Shown one piece after another: positions 1 through 10,684 of a stretch of 64,000 bases of DNA. The translations under genes and the position numbers were made by a program. This DNA is from Megamerina dolium. Lineage: Eukaryota > Arthropoda > Insecta > Diptera > Megamerinidae. Location of the stretch: contig OY978525.1 in the NCBI GenBank assembly GCA_963854835.1, forward strand, positions 97,853,388 to 97,917,387. Direction: 5' to 3'. Positions within the stretch are counted from its first letter, which is position 1. Each line of letters begins with the position of its first letter. The notes beneath the pieces were generated by a model. It was not told the DNA's origin and ran no database searches. It worked only from the letters and a program-made list of their open reading frames with translations.

Positions 1-3000
1 AAAAATTCCTGCTCGACTACGCAAACTGGAATACATTCACCGATGCCGTGGATACTGTATTAAGCGAAATCCCTCACAGTAGCAATATTAACAGAGAAGC
101 AACTAACATAACAAAAGCTAATCGCACTGCCGCTAATTCCACCATACCCCAATCAACAACAAAAAGGCGACGCAATGTTCCCTGGTGGAGTAAAGAGCTC
201 CAAACCCTTAGAAAAGAGAAAATGGCCTCTTGGCACAAATTCCGCAGAAACCCCAATACATCAAACCTTGTTAAGTACAAAAAATCCAACGCAAAGTTTA
301 TAAAAGAAATGAAGGCAGCAAAAAAGATTAGTTTCGAAAAGTTTACCGAAACAATAAATAGAAACACCCCAATATCTGACATCTGGAAAAAAATCAACAG
401 ACTCACCAACCGTATTCCGCCAAAACCTATTATGATTATACACTCACCTCACAATAGTTTCATTAACCCAACAGACATTGCCAACCATTTTGGACAGTCA
501 TGGTCCCAATATTCCTCCGATTCCAATTTCTCTGTTGAATACAACAACGCCAAACAAGATAGTCTTCTCCTGAACCACCCTCTACGAGCAGTTAACCCTA
601 AAGCCAAACTCATCGAAACACCTATCTCCATTACCGCACTACAAGCCACACTAAATAAAGTCAAAGGAAAAACGCCAGGCTTCGACAGAATCTCATACAA
701 AATGATTAACGCCTTATCGTGCTACAGTAAAGACCGCCTCTTAAAACTATACAACACAATTTTCCATTCCGGAATAATCCCCCAAAACTGGAAACTTGCT
801 CTGGTAATTCCTATCCCTAAGCCCAATAAAGACATAGCCAATATAAGAGGATACCGTCCAATATCATTACTGCCCTGCCTTTCTAAAGTGGCTGAAAAAA
901 TTGTAGCCAATCGGTTGCTTTGGTTCACTGAAAGATGTAACCTTATATCCTCTAATCAAGTCGCATTTAAATCTAATCGGGGTTGCACTGACGCGCTACT
1001 ACACATAGACTGCTTTATAAGTAAAGCTCTGTCCTCTCGTAATCACGTCTCAATACTTTCCATTGACTTCGAAAAACCCTTCGATCGGATTGGTATCCAC
1101 GTTATTCTTAACACTCTTATATCCTGGGGCGTTGGCCCAAAAATTTTCGGTTACATCAAATCTTTTCTCACGAAACGTTACTTCAAAGTCCGGGTAAACA
1201 ATACATTGTCAAAAACTTATAAATTGGAAAACGGATTACCTCAAGGATCACCCTTGTCAGTAATTCTTTTTTCTATTGCTTTTAATGAAATCAGTAACAT
1301 CATAGACAAATACAATCACATTGACCACTGCCTCTATGCTGACGATCTCTACATTCTATGTAAAAAAAATTGTAACCTTGAAGCTAACAATATGTTCCAA
1401 TGTGCTCTAAAAGATATCCTTGCTTGGGGATCCACCTCTGGAGCAATGATATCTTTCGATAAAAGCAAGAAATTTCATATATGTAGAAAAATAAACTGCG
1501 ATGTAAACAACTATAACATTAGTATTAACAATAATCTAATTTGCAATGTAAATAAACTAAAAATTTTAGGAGTTACATTCTCAAGTAACTACCGCTGGAT
1601 CGAACATTTTTTAGAACTTAAGAAATCCCTTGCTGCCAGGGCAAATGTAATTAGTTATTTATCAAATAACAATAGTTATGTACATATTAATACACTCATA
1701 TATTTAGTTAAAGTTTTAATATTAAGTAAAATGGATTATGGTTTATTTTTATGCGGTAACGCCCCCAAAACAACCCTAAACACTATTAAAGGAGTTTACC
1801 ACCAAGCCGTCAGATGCTGTATCTACGCATTCAGAACAACACCTATCAAGAACATCCTTGCAGAAGCTCAATTGTCCTCCATCGAGGAGAGGGTGCGAGA
1901 GACAAGGGCCAGGCTTCTACCGAAAATACTTTCTGTATCCAGCTCAATAATTGACCAAGACATTCGTTGCACATTGGCAGCAAAAAAGACACCACGCATA
2001 CCATCTGGCATTTACAATGCTCTGTTACTGGGAAATAAATACCAACTTACACGCAATAACCGTAGTACACTACTCAAACACCCTCCATGGGCAATCAAAA
2101 TGGAATCTTGTGACATTAGCCTAGCTAAGCTTAAAAAAACATGCACAGCTAAAGAGATATATCTACAACACTTCAATGAACGAAAAGAGCGATTTACAAA
2201 AAATGGCTGGCAACTCATATATTCGGATGGATCGAAACAAATAAATACTGCATTTGCGGTAGTCAAAGAAGACGGTACCCATTTGGTACTAAAAACACTC
2301 CTCAGCCCGACATCGGTGTTCGCCGCCGAGGCTGCTGGTATCTTGGCCGCAGTCAGACTAGGTCTGAAACACCGTGGTAAAACTGTAGTTTGCACGGACA
2401 GTCTTTCCGTCTTACTGGCAGTCTTGAATCCAGTCTCTAACAAATGGAGGGTAATCAATATCATCCGAGACTACCTCATCCCTAACCACCATCGCATAAA
2501 ACTTTTTTGGATTCCCGGACACGTCGATATCCCCGGAAACACACAAGCCGACAGTGCGGCCAAGTATACTGCCCTCGCTCCAATCATCTCTGAGACCGCT
2601 GTGGAAAAACTTGACGTTGCTCTCCACTTGAAACATCTGCTGCACACGGAAAAAAGAGCCAGCTGGATGGAGTATAACCACCATCACTACACCAACATTA
2701 ACCGCAAATTTCAATCATCCATATACCCCACAGACGTCAGCAAAATAAAAATTAGATATTTCTCCCGTCTAAGGCTTGGCCACACTATCTCCACCCACCA
2801 ACACATACTAAAAGGCGAAACTGCGCCATCTTGTTTTTACTGCAATGGACAAGAGTTTTCGGTCGGCCATGTCCTTGGCGACTGCCCCTCTCTCTCGTTC
2901 GCAAGATTAAAATTTTTCAATTCCACCGACCCAATCACCTTGCTGAGGGAGCCATCGAAGGACAACATATGCAGGATGTTACTTAATCCAAAATATTGTA

Positions 3001-3105
3001 TTTGCAAAAGAGCTGATAGCCCTGGTAGCTAAGCTCAAAATTTGTATTAACTTATTTAATTTATTAATAAGTTTTTCAATAATAATAATAATAATAATAA
3101 TATAA
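1..3105 (+). mobile_element. I-clade non-LTR retrotransposon, 3' part
   Basis: The window opens inside a LINE. What is visible is the end of ORF2 (reverse transcriptase, RNase H, cysteine motif), a short 3' UTR of about 45 bases, and a tail of TAA triplets at about 3078-3102. A TAA-repeat tail together with an RNase H domain is characteristic of the I-factor group. The 5' part (ORF1 and most of the endonuclease) lies outside the window, so completeness and target-site duplication cannot be judged. Bases 3106-3363, up to the next element, hold nothing recognisable. Confidence 0.88.
3..3032 (+). CDS. LINE ORF2 C-terminal part: reverse transcriptase, RNase H, CCHC
   Basis: The frame is open from base 3, so this ORF runs in from the left and has no start here. 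It has 1009 codons without a stop. After an arginine/lysine-rich linker comes a reverse transcriptase, with the GYRPISLLP motif near 850 and the catalytic YADD at 1335-1346. A type I RNase H domain starts near 2215 (YSDGS) and keeps the acidic residues: the D of YSDGS, E in AAEAAG, D in CTDS and D in ADSAAK. The protein ends with a C-X2-C-X8-H-X4-C cluster (CFYCNGQEFSVGHVLGDC). The combination matches I-factor-like ORF2 proteins, which copy element RNA into DNA at the insertion site. The long intact frame suggests a young or recently active copy. Confidence 0.88.
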   Translation, partial: KFLLDYANWNTFTDAVDTVLSEIPHSSNINREATNITKANRTAANSTIPQSTTKRRRNVPWWSKELQTLRKEKMASWHKFRRNPNTSNLVKYKKSNAKFIKEMKAAKKISFEKFTETINRNTPISDIWKKINRLTNRIPPKPIMIIHSPHNSFINPTDIANHFGQSWSQYSSDSNFSVEYNNAKQDSLLLNHPLRAVNPKAKLIETPISITALQATLNKVKGKTPGFDRISYKMINALSCYSKDRLLKLYNTIFHSGIIPQNWKLALVIPIPKPNKDIANIRGYRPISLLPCLSKVAEKIVANRLLWFTERCNLISSNQVAFKSNRGCTDALLHIDCFISKALSSRNHVSILSIDFEKPFDRIGIHVILNTLISWGVGPKIFGYIKSFLTKRYFKVRVNNTLSKTYKLENGLPQGSPLSVILFSIAFNEISNIIDKYNHIDHCLYADDLYILCKKNCNLEANNMFQCALKDILAWGSTSGAMISFDKSKKFHICRKINCDVNNYNISINNNLICNVNKLKILGVTFSSNYRWIEHFLELKKSLAARANVISYLSNNNSYVHINTLIYLVKVLILSKMDYGLFLCGNAPKTTLNTIKGVYHQAVRCCIYAFRTTPIKNILAEAQLSSIEERVRETRARLLPKILSVSSSIIDQDIRCTLAAKKTPRIPSGIYNALLLGNKYQLTRNNRSTLLKHPPWAIKMESCDISLAKLKKTCTAKEIYLQHFNERKERFTKNGWQLIYSDGSKQINTAFAVVKEDGTHLVLKTLLSPTSVFAAEAAGILAAVRLGLKHRGKTVVCTDSLSVLLAVLNPVSNKWRVINIIRDYLIPNHHRIKLFWIPGHVDIPGNTQADSAAKYTALAPIISETAVEKLDVALHLKHLLHTEKRASWMEYNHHHYTNINRKFQSSIYPTDVSKIKIRYFSRLRLGHTISTHQHILKGETAPSCFYCNGQEFSVGHVLGDCPSLSFARLKFFNSTDPITLLREPSKDNICRMLLNPKYCICKRADSPGS

Positions 3106-3363
3106 ATACAATTAACTTTTCAGTCCGATTTATTGTCTCCGAAAAATTAAGGACAGTGGCGAAGAAAATGAGAGAAGTGTGAATGTATTCCTATTGTCTT
3201 CGTAAAATAGTCTTGTGTAAATCCCAAGTTTGAATAGGCTTGTTGACAAATTTTTACATGGGAAATATGTCAAGTCGATTCTAAATTTAAGCAAGCAAGC
3301 TTTACTTTGCTTGACTTTGAAAGCTTCTACTGCCAAATGGTAGCCTTGGACGCTGTCAAAGTA

Positions 3364-4429
3364 TCAGGCCAGTCCATAAGTTCGTGCGTTATTTTTTCAA
3401 TAGTTTCACAATAGGCGTTTTTGCGTGCAAAATATGATTCGGGGGCGATAACGGAACTATTTTTATTTTCTCTGATGTATTATGGGGAGAATACTGCGAG
3501 TGTAAGGACTGCGCAAAAGTGGTTTTCCGAATTCCGAAGTGGTGATCGTGACGTTGAGGATATCCCACGCTCTGGTCGTCCTGAGGTCTTCAACTCCGCC
3601 TTGCTGGAACTCATGGAAGCTAAGCCAAGTTTGACAGTGGAACAGTTTACAGGCACCTGGTTCAATTGGGCAAGGTTCTAAAGCCGGGAAAATGGATTCC
3701 TCATAAACTTTCCTTCGGAAACCTTCAACAGAGAGTGAATGTGTGCTCTCAGCTGCTGCAGCGGCTTGAAAATGTGTTTTTTTGAACCGTATTGTTACTG
3801 GGGACAAAAATTTGTCCTTTACAATAATCCTGATAAAGATGAAACACCAGAACCAACCCCCAGAGATGGCCTTCACCCCAAGAAGATTCTCCTGTCTATT
3901 TGGTAGTATATGGCCGGTATCGTTTATTTTGATCTGCTGAAACCAAAACAGACGATCACAGCTGATTATTATTGCCATTAGCTATCCAAACTAAATGCAG
4001 CACTTTAAAAAATTGACCGTCTTTAGTCAACAGACACAAAGCTTTGTTTCACCACGACAACGCAAGACCTCGTACCGCAAGACAGACCTTAGGCAAGCTG
4101 AACGAGCTCGGATGGGAGCTAATGCCTCATCCACCATACTCTCCGGATATTGCACACCTCGCGATTATCACATTTTCCGCGGACTTCAGTCCCATTTAAA
4201 TAATAAGAACTACACCTCAAAAGAAGCTATAAAAAGGGATATCGACGCGTATTTTGGCCCCAAGGACAAACATTTTTTTGAGCACGGAATTAAAAATTTG
4301 CCTAAATGTTGGGAAGACATTGCACATAATGCAGGATAATATATTATTGATTAATAAATACTGAAAACTTATTTTTTATTTACTTTAAAACCATCTAAGA
4401 AAAACGCACGAACGTATGGAGTGACCTGA
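3364..4429 (+). mobile_element. Deleted mariner element with both inverted repeats
   Basis: The ends are inverted repeats (tcaggccagtccataagttc at the left, its imperfect complement at the right), each followed by the TA target duplication (3362-3363 and 4430-4431). The inside is a degenerate mariner transposase. An N-terminal helix-turn-helix piece (3421-3681, including VRTAQKWFSEFRSGDRD and EDIPRSGRP) is separated by frameshifts from the C-terminal part (about 4040-4339, including HLNNKNYTSKEAIKRDI). At 1066 bp it is shorter than a usual 1.3 kb mariner, so part of the catalytic core is missing. It is a non-autonomous fossil that keeps mobilisable ends. The ends look like the mellifera or irritans group, but the subfamily is uncertain. 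Confidence 0.85.
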
Positions 4430-4712
4430 TAGATTAATTGATAATTAATACACGAAAGGTAAACAATGATGACTCGAAGTGCTGCAAAAGTTTAGAAAAT
4501 TTTCGTTATTTTACCGAAAATGCGTAAATTAAAAAGTCGACGAACGCAATCCGCGATTTTGGGTTCGGAAATAGTATTTGCTTTGACAAAGGTATGAATT
4601 GTTTGAAAATTCTTTGAGGAACATAGCCCTTTTCACTTTACCCTTTGCACTATTTAATGTGCTCCACGAATTTCTGAAGCCTTCACTAACAAAATATTAA
4701 ATCAGACCATCT

Positions 4713-4856
4713 AAAAAATATAAATATGTGGACTTAAAGCCCAGAAGGGCTTTTTGGCAGAGCTTCTTTTCAAGTATTGTTGTGCGTGTTAAATTTTGAA
4801 CAGTATTAGAATGAACTTACTTATTTTAGCCGGTTCCGAACGGCAGAACCCTTTTA
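4713..4856 (-). mobile_element. SINE copy A, 3' fragment (tail type 1)
   Basis: Matches the 3' half of the SINE family described at 27937-28290, read on the minus strand: the CGGAACCGGCTAAAATAAG block, then AATACTG, AACACGCACAAC and the GGGCTTTAAGTCC-like tail ending in an AT-rich run. The tRNA-like head and the first half of the body are missing. Confidence 0.7.
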
Positions 4857-4979
4857 AAAGCCAGCAAAGCGCTGATATTTGAGCTATTCAAAACTTTGAG
4901 GTACTTACTTGTTTGGAGTACAGTTTGGACAATGATGTACGACATCGCGCGGGGGGCAATATGGCACCAGTGGTCCGAA

Positions 4980-5340
4980 ATGGGTTAAGGGCCTGAATCG
5001 TTAATGGATTGTTCGCATAATGTAGGTCTTTTACGGCACCCTACAAAACGAGTCTGACGGCGTCAAATTGCAGCTTCGAACTTGACGCGCAAAAGATCGA
5101 TTGTGGCATGTCACGCAATCCTGCTGAAACCGAAGATTATGCAAGTCCATATCTTCAATTTGCGGCCGCAAAAAAGAATCGTTTATCATATCACTGTAGC
5201 GCTCACCGTTAGCCAAAATGTTCCAGGATCGAGTCACACGTTCTCGACTACGACAGACACATTGTCGTCAGTTCGTACGATCGTTCGTCGTGATCAGTCA
5301 TCTTTACACTTTGTGTTTTGTCGATTGAAAACTGCGTCGT
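4980..5340 (-). pseudogene. Tc1/mariner-superfamily transposase relic
   Basis: On the minus strand a fragment reads NGERYSDMINDSFL, then an RFQQDCVTCH block, then SCNLTPSDSF. These correspond to the widespread mariner-like blocks with the pattern FQQDGATCHTA and PPRSCDLTPLDYF. About 20 residues between the two blocks are missing, and stops follow. No terminal inverted repeats were found. It lies about 230 bases beyond the 3' end of Mcm4 and is probably unrelated to the mariner at 3364, whose sequence differs. Confidence 0.55.
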
Positions 5341-5568
5341 GTGTGGTACAATTGCCGTATCGTTATCGCAACTGCACGGCAAATACGTGACGTCACAGTG
5401 ACGATACGGAAATTAAAATTTGTCCGGTATTTTCAATATTTTCCTTTTTTGTAAAATATTGAATCCTTTTTTTTTTAACATAATTCGATTAAATTTTAAT
5501 TAGTTTTAAAACATTACTACTTGAAAACAGTTTAAAAATAATGACATGAATATGAATCTCATTTAAAA

Positions 5569-8500
5569 TCAGCATATTCGAATTGTATTTTTACCCATCA
5601 CAACAATGGTACCTTCATCTTGTATATCCTTTAAAGCATCTTCGAATTGTTCGCGTGTAATAAGCTGAAAATAAACCAGAAATATAAATATGTATACTTA
5701 TGCGGTGGTATTCTGAATTCAACTTTCAATCAAAATTGATTCACTTTTCAATTTTTGTAATGTAGAAATATTATTGTAAGAAAAAATAGCTTTTTCCACA
5801 TTTCTGCTCTTAAAAATATTTGATTAGTAAAATCAATTTCGATTGAATATGAACTTAAAATATTAAATAAAGTTAAAAATAGTTTTAATTTCATTCAATT
5901 TGCCTACACGTACAATTTGTGAACCGTCCTTGGCTTCTTTAAATAATTTCTGATATGGAACTGTTGCTATTTTGCCTTTCTTTTTTAGAATATCCTTAAT
6001 TGCGACTACCAAGTCGGCACGTTTTTTACGTGCTGCTGTCGATAAACCTGTGGTCAAAATACCAACATCTATTTTACCAGATAGTGGATCTGTAGCCGAT
6101 TGTTTTAATGCTTCACGATGTAATCTAAAATTAATGAAAAAATATACGTGCATGAGTATGAGTCATATAATGCTAGAACATAATGCAACACCAACCTCCA
6201 AGCTTCTTCTACATCGGCTACTGTCACTTCGTTACTAAGGCGCACCTTAGCATGTGCTTCCGATAGCCGAATTAAACTCTCCAATTGACGAGGATAAGCA
6301 GAAATTTGCCCACGTCTAGTGCCTACCTTTCGCATATCAACATATGCTTGTATTAAACGTTGTTGTGCCTCCTCAGAGAGTGTAGGCGCAACATGCTCCC
6401 GTGCATATGCAATATAATCACGTAATACACTCATATCCTAATTTCGAATAAAGCGCAAATTAATATTAGGTACTTACTATCTGCTAAGTATATACTCACA
6501 AACATTGTGTCTTCCTCCTCGTGCTGTGACACGTAGTACAGCGAAACCAAATGGCTCGCTAGCCGTCTATCGAATAACTCATCCTGTGGATCAAGCACTA
6601 GGAAAATGAGATCGAAGCGAGAAAGTAGTGTGTGCGGCAAATGTACGTTATCGATGATATTTTTCTTTTTATTCCATTGTGATTCGGCTGGATTTGCTGC
6701 TGCTAAAATAGAAGTACGCGCATTCAGCTGACATATAATGCCAGCCTTGGCAATACTTAGTGTTTGCTGTTCCATTACCTCATGCAATATACTACGAGTG
6801 GAATCGTTCATTTTATCAAATTCATCAATGCAACACACACCATTGTCAGCAAGTACTAATGCACCACTGAAAGAACAAATGAGAAAAATGTACAATACAA
6901 TCTCAGTAATTATCTATCATCTAAACTTACGTTTGCAGCACTAATTGCCTGGTTTCAGGATCTTTGGTTACGTAGGCTGTTAAACCTACTGCCGAAGAGC
7001 CTCTACCAGAGGTGTATTGTGACCGTGGAACCAAGTTATAAACATATTGTAGCATTTGCGATTTTGATGTACCAGGATCACCACAAAGCAACAAATGAAT
7101 CTCTGATCTGCGTAAATGTAAATGGAAAGTATGTTTGTATAGAAGGTAGTTGCATTCATATTCATTTGATTATACCGAAAATTTTGTCTACCCAAAGTCG
7201 AATGTTTTTTCTTAGTACCACCGAATAATTGCAGTAGTATACCCTTCTTTATGTCATCATTTTCGTAGATGGATGGAGCAATTGCTCTAGCCAGACGATC
7301 ATATATGTCAGGTTTTTGCGATAGCATATGCAATAGCTCAATACGTTCCGGTGGGAAAATGTGGTCCTTACTATAAAATCAATATACAAAATGCAAAATC
7401 AGTTTACTTTCGTTACGCTATCTCAGATTCACTCACCCCTCCTCCTCTTCGTACAGTCGCTTTTTATCTGCCTTCCGGAAATGCACTACATCAATGTGCG
7501 TTTTGTACACACTCTTAATTTTCAAACCAGACCCCTTAAGCGGAATGCCACGATAAATGCCAGTAACAGTAACACGATCACCCGGTTGCACCTTATCGAC
7601 TAAATCATTATGTGCATAAAGTAGGACATTATGTGGCGTTTGACCAGCTGCCATATCGTCTGGTGATTCTTGTAGTTTAATCATTTGTTTATCACTGAAT
7701 TCGGATCGATTGTGAACCAGCCGAAAACAATAATTTGTATTACAATTGGTACAGAGGGTCGGTTGAGCAATTCGACCACGATCCACTTCCACCGTGGTAG
7801 AGAATGAGCATATTATGCATTTAAAGAATGCTTCACGCATTTCGGGAATGACATTTGATGTACGAATTACCATGCCGCTGATAGTAATCAATTGATCCAT
7901 ATCTTCAGGATTAAGTGAACGCATACAGCGCGTTTTGTCCGCATTAAATGGACGTACTTGTATCTGGTGTTCCAAAACAGCGGCCGGGTAACGTTCGAAG
8001 AACATTTCATTAACAGCCATATCAAAACCAGGAATAACTTCCTGGGGATAACAGATCAATTGTTGATACAATTGTGCGTCGAATGTTTTCAAATGATGGC
8101 AATTCAAGTTTAGATATGGCTCCTCTAGCGTATGAATTTCATCGAGTTTCTGCAAATACAATGGCTGATTGACATCGATATTCTCCGAAATTTCATCCTG
8201 TTCGGCAGCAGGATCAATATAGCGCATAAGAAATGACTTGAACTTTGACTTGCACTGGCTAATTACGACATCTGTACCCCAAACAACCATTTGTGCAGAA
8301 GGTTCTGACACTGGATCAGTACCCTCTGAAACGCGTTCCGCTATCGGTTCCATCTACATATTAAAAAATGCATTTAAAACTCGTTTGAATCCAAAAATAA
8401 ACCAATATTAATTGTCACTTTACCCCACTTCCAATCGCTACTTGACGCATACGCTTGTCCGTGCGTATATCCGGACGCGCACGCAGCGGTGTACCACGTA

Positions 8501-8841
8501 TGCCCGATCTTGGTGTCCTTATCGAACCCATCGAACTGGGTGTACCATAATTCAATGGTGAGCTAAGATCTATTTCGCTCATGTTGCCGACTAAACCACG
8601 TGCCGGACTCGTAGCCGGTAAACTGACATGCCCTGGGGATGTAGGTGGTAGGCTAACATTATCTGATGGATGTGCTTGCCGCCCCATACGCATGGGAGTA
8701 TCAACTTCTTGGCTCGCTGTAGCTGTTCAAGTAATGCGCAAAATTTAAAGCATATTGTATCAAGTTATTGTGTTGAAATATGAACTTACGGCGTTGTGGA
8801 GTTCCGTGTCCATTTGTTGCTGTACGTGCTGGACTCGACAT
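5569..8841 (-). CDS. Mcm4: DNA replication licensing factor MCM4 (dpa)
   Basis: MCM4 subunit of the MCM2-7 replicative helicase, a nuclear AAA+ ATPase. Nine exons: 8841-8790, 8722-8424, 8353-7437, 7370-7176, 7107-6931, 6866-6500, 6437-6196, 6124-5914, 5664-5569. They sum to 2556 nt, 851 codons plus stop, close to the family's usual 860. All introns are GT-AG and the phases agree. Exons 1-2 encode the Ser/Thr/Pro-rich N-tail ([11 protein letters not shown]...), the usual DDK target region. The zinc-binding cysteines are at about 296, 299, 318 and 321. Walker A GDPGTSKS is at about 497-504, Walker B CIDEFD at about 559-564, and the arginine finger SRFD at about 629-632. The C-terminal winged-helix end is in the last two exons. 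All key residues are present, so the gene should be functional. The last donor (GTACGT after 5914) was chosen because it alone keeps the frame. Confidence 0.95.
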
Positions 8842-8960
8842 CGTTAAAATACAATTATATTATTGTTTATAGTAAACTTATTTTATCGCTGAACACAATA
8901 TTCTTCCACACGGCAATAAGAATAAATCAATTGAATGATCGCAAAAAGTAACAACAAAAA

Positions 8961-8970
8961 GGCGCGAAAA
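8961..8970 (-). promoter_or_regulatory. E2F/DP-type site upstream of Mcm4
   Basis: The minus strand reads TTTTCGCGCC, a perfect match to the E2F consensus TTTSGCGCS, about 120 bases upstream of the Mcm4 start codon. MCM genes are classical E2F targets induced at the G1/S transition. A second GC-rich patch, tagcgcccc, follows at about 8974-8982. That the site is used is inference. Confidence 0.6.
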
Positions 8971-9556
8971 TACTAGCGCCCCTATCGGAAAATACATCAA
9001 ATTGAAAATAATTTGAATCTTATGCATAGCACAGACGATACAATTGCAAAAATAAGTTTTGATAGTTTATTCAAATGGATATGTAAATAGCCGATATCGA
9101 ACATCAGAATTTTCCATATGTTTTGTAATAGAGCTAGGTAATATATTGCATTTTTATTACTTCTGGCGGATTTGCAATTACTTGTTTACAGATTTTGCAT
9201 TTTTAGAAACATCTGTCAAATGAGATAACACTAGGATTTAAATACTCACTTCTGATAAAGCAAATTAATAACTTTGATATGCGTGATCTTTTACTTAATT
9301 TTTAACAATTAATTTGTATTAATAAACTGTAACATACTTTTTATATTCTATAACATCTAAATTATTAAATGTCTGACTATAGCTATTAATGGTTTAATCA
9401 AGATTGGTTTTCATTCATTTTAATTTGATGTCATTTATTACGTTATGAATTTATAAGTTTTTCTTTTTAATTCTAGAATATGAGTCGCTCGCGATTAAAT
9501 TTATTTATTGTTTAATTTTGACAAATTATAATTGTTGTTCATTTTCGCAAAGAAAT

Positions 9557-9920
9557 AAAAAAAAATATAAATATGTGGCACTTAAAGCCCCAAAGGGCTC
9601 ATTGGCCAAGCTTCTCTTCCATTACTGTTGTGCGTCTTAAATTTTGGACAGTATTAGAATGGACCTACTTATTTTAGCCGGTTCCGAACGGCAGAACACT
9701 TGTGACATCACTTTTTCTGAGCTTTGTCACAGAGTTCTTTTTAGAAGCTTTTTCATGGCAAGTTGTTGCTGTCGGAAGAATTGCCAATTGCTTGCCGACA
9801 GGTGGGTACAGTTCGAAAGAAAAATCTTTTCGATATTAAATTTGTTATGCATCAGCCGGGTATTGAACCACGACCTACAGATCAGAAGGCGAACACACTA
9901 ACCACTGAGCTACGGCACCC
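9557..9920 (-). mobile_element. SINE copy B, near full length (tail type 1)
   Basis: The tRNA-like head is at the right end. Its minus-strand sense starts GGGTGCCGTAGCTCAGTGG (A box) and continues to GGTTCAATACC (B box). The family body follows, and then the type 1 tail with GGCCAATGAGCCCTTTGGGG and an AT/T-rich end. It covers the whole family length of about 360 bp. No clear target duplication was recognised. Confidence 0.85.
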
Positions 9921-10684
9921 AAAAATAACTCGCGTAAATTTGGCTTATCAAATATTTACCATTCATATTTAATCGAAAACCGACCCTAGCTGATAAGTCA
10001 ATGGTGCCATTTAATCAGGTCAAGCAATCTGAAAATCTTTGTTCTTGGGGTGTTCTACTAATGTCAAAAAGACGTTTTAGTAATATCAAATTCGTGCTTT
10101 TGACTCTTTTATCTTTACTTCCTCTCCTTTTTTTCTGTATGTTTTTGTTGATTTTTTCGTTTATTTATTTGTCATTCGTGGGAGTATATGTTATTCTTTC
10201 GAATTGCTTTACCTACTTAATAACTCTGGGCATTTCTATATTCTAGTTTTACGACAGTGTCAACGTCATTGAACGTTTTTCTTCTTCAGTTTAATTTATT
10301 TATTTCTTGAGTGTGTATGAAAATTCTCAGTTGAATAAGTTTTTCGTTTATTTATTTTTTATTGAATTTAGCTTTTAACAAAATTATTACGTGTATTTCA
10401 TAATTAAAATAAAAAAATAAAAAATATAATTACAAAAAAAAAGTAAAGTTGAAAGGAAAATGATAAGAAGGCTTAATAAATAATATTAGTATATGTATAT
10501 AACAACGCTAACGAAAAGTCCTTAAATTAAAGAGAGTAAAAAAGGCGACAGGAATCTTTAAAAAGAAGGTTATATAGGAACATCACCAGCACCATTGTCG
10601 ACAATAATATTGCATTGAAATAAATCAAAATTTCTTGGTGCATTTGGTGTCAACAGAAAAATTGAGGCTGCACTTTACGCAGAC

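Larger units (their letters stand above)
8842..10684. other. Divergent spacer between Mcm4 and myosin V
   Basis: An 1843-bp head-to-head interval. The 150 bases next to Mcm4 carry the E2F-type site. A SINE occupies 9557-9920. The rest (8990-9556 and 9921-10684) is AT-rich with no convincing exon. Short ORFs here, including a leucine/phenylalanine-rich one at 10001-10246, have low-complexity composition and no recognisable family. The 5' UTR and promoter of myosin V probably lie in the last several hundred bases. Confidence 0.6.

Noticed and set aside
10001..10246. Small hydrophobic protein upstream of myosin V
   Set aside because: Low-complexity Leu/Phe/Ser composition from T-rich DNA, no homologue recognised, and no splice or start context.
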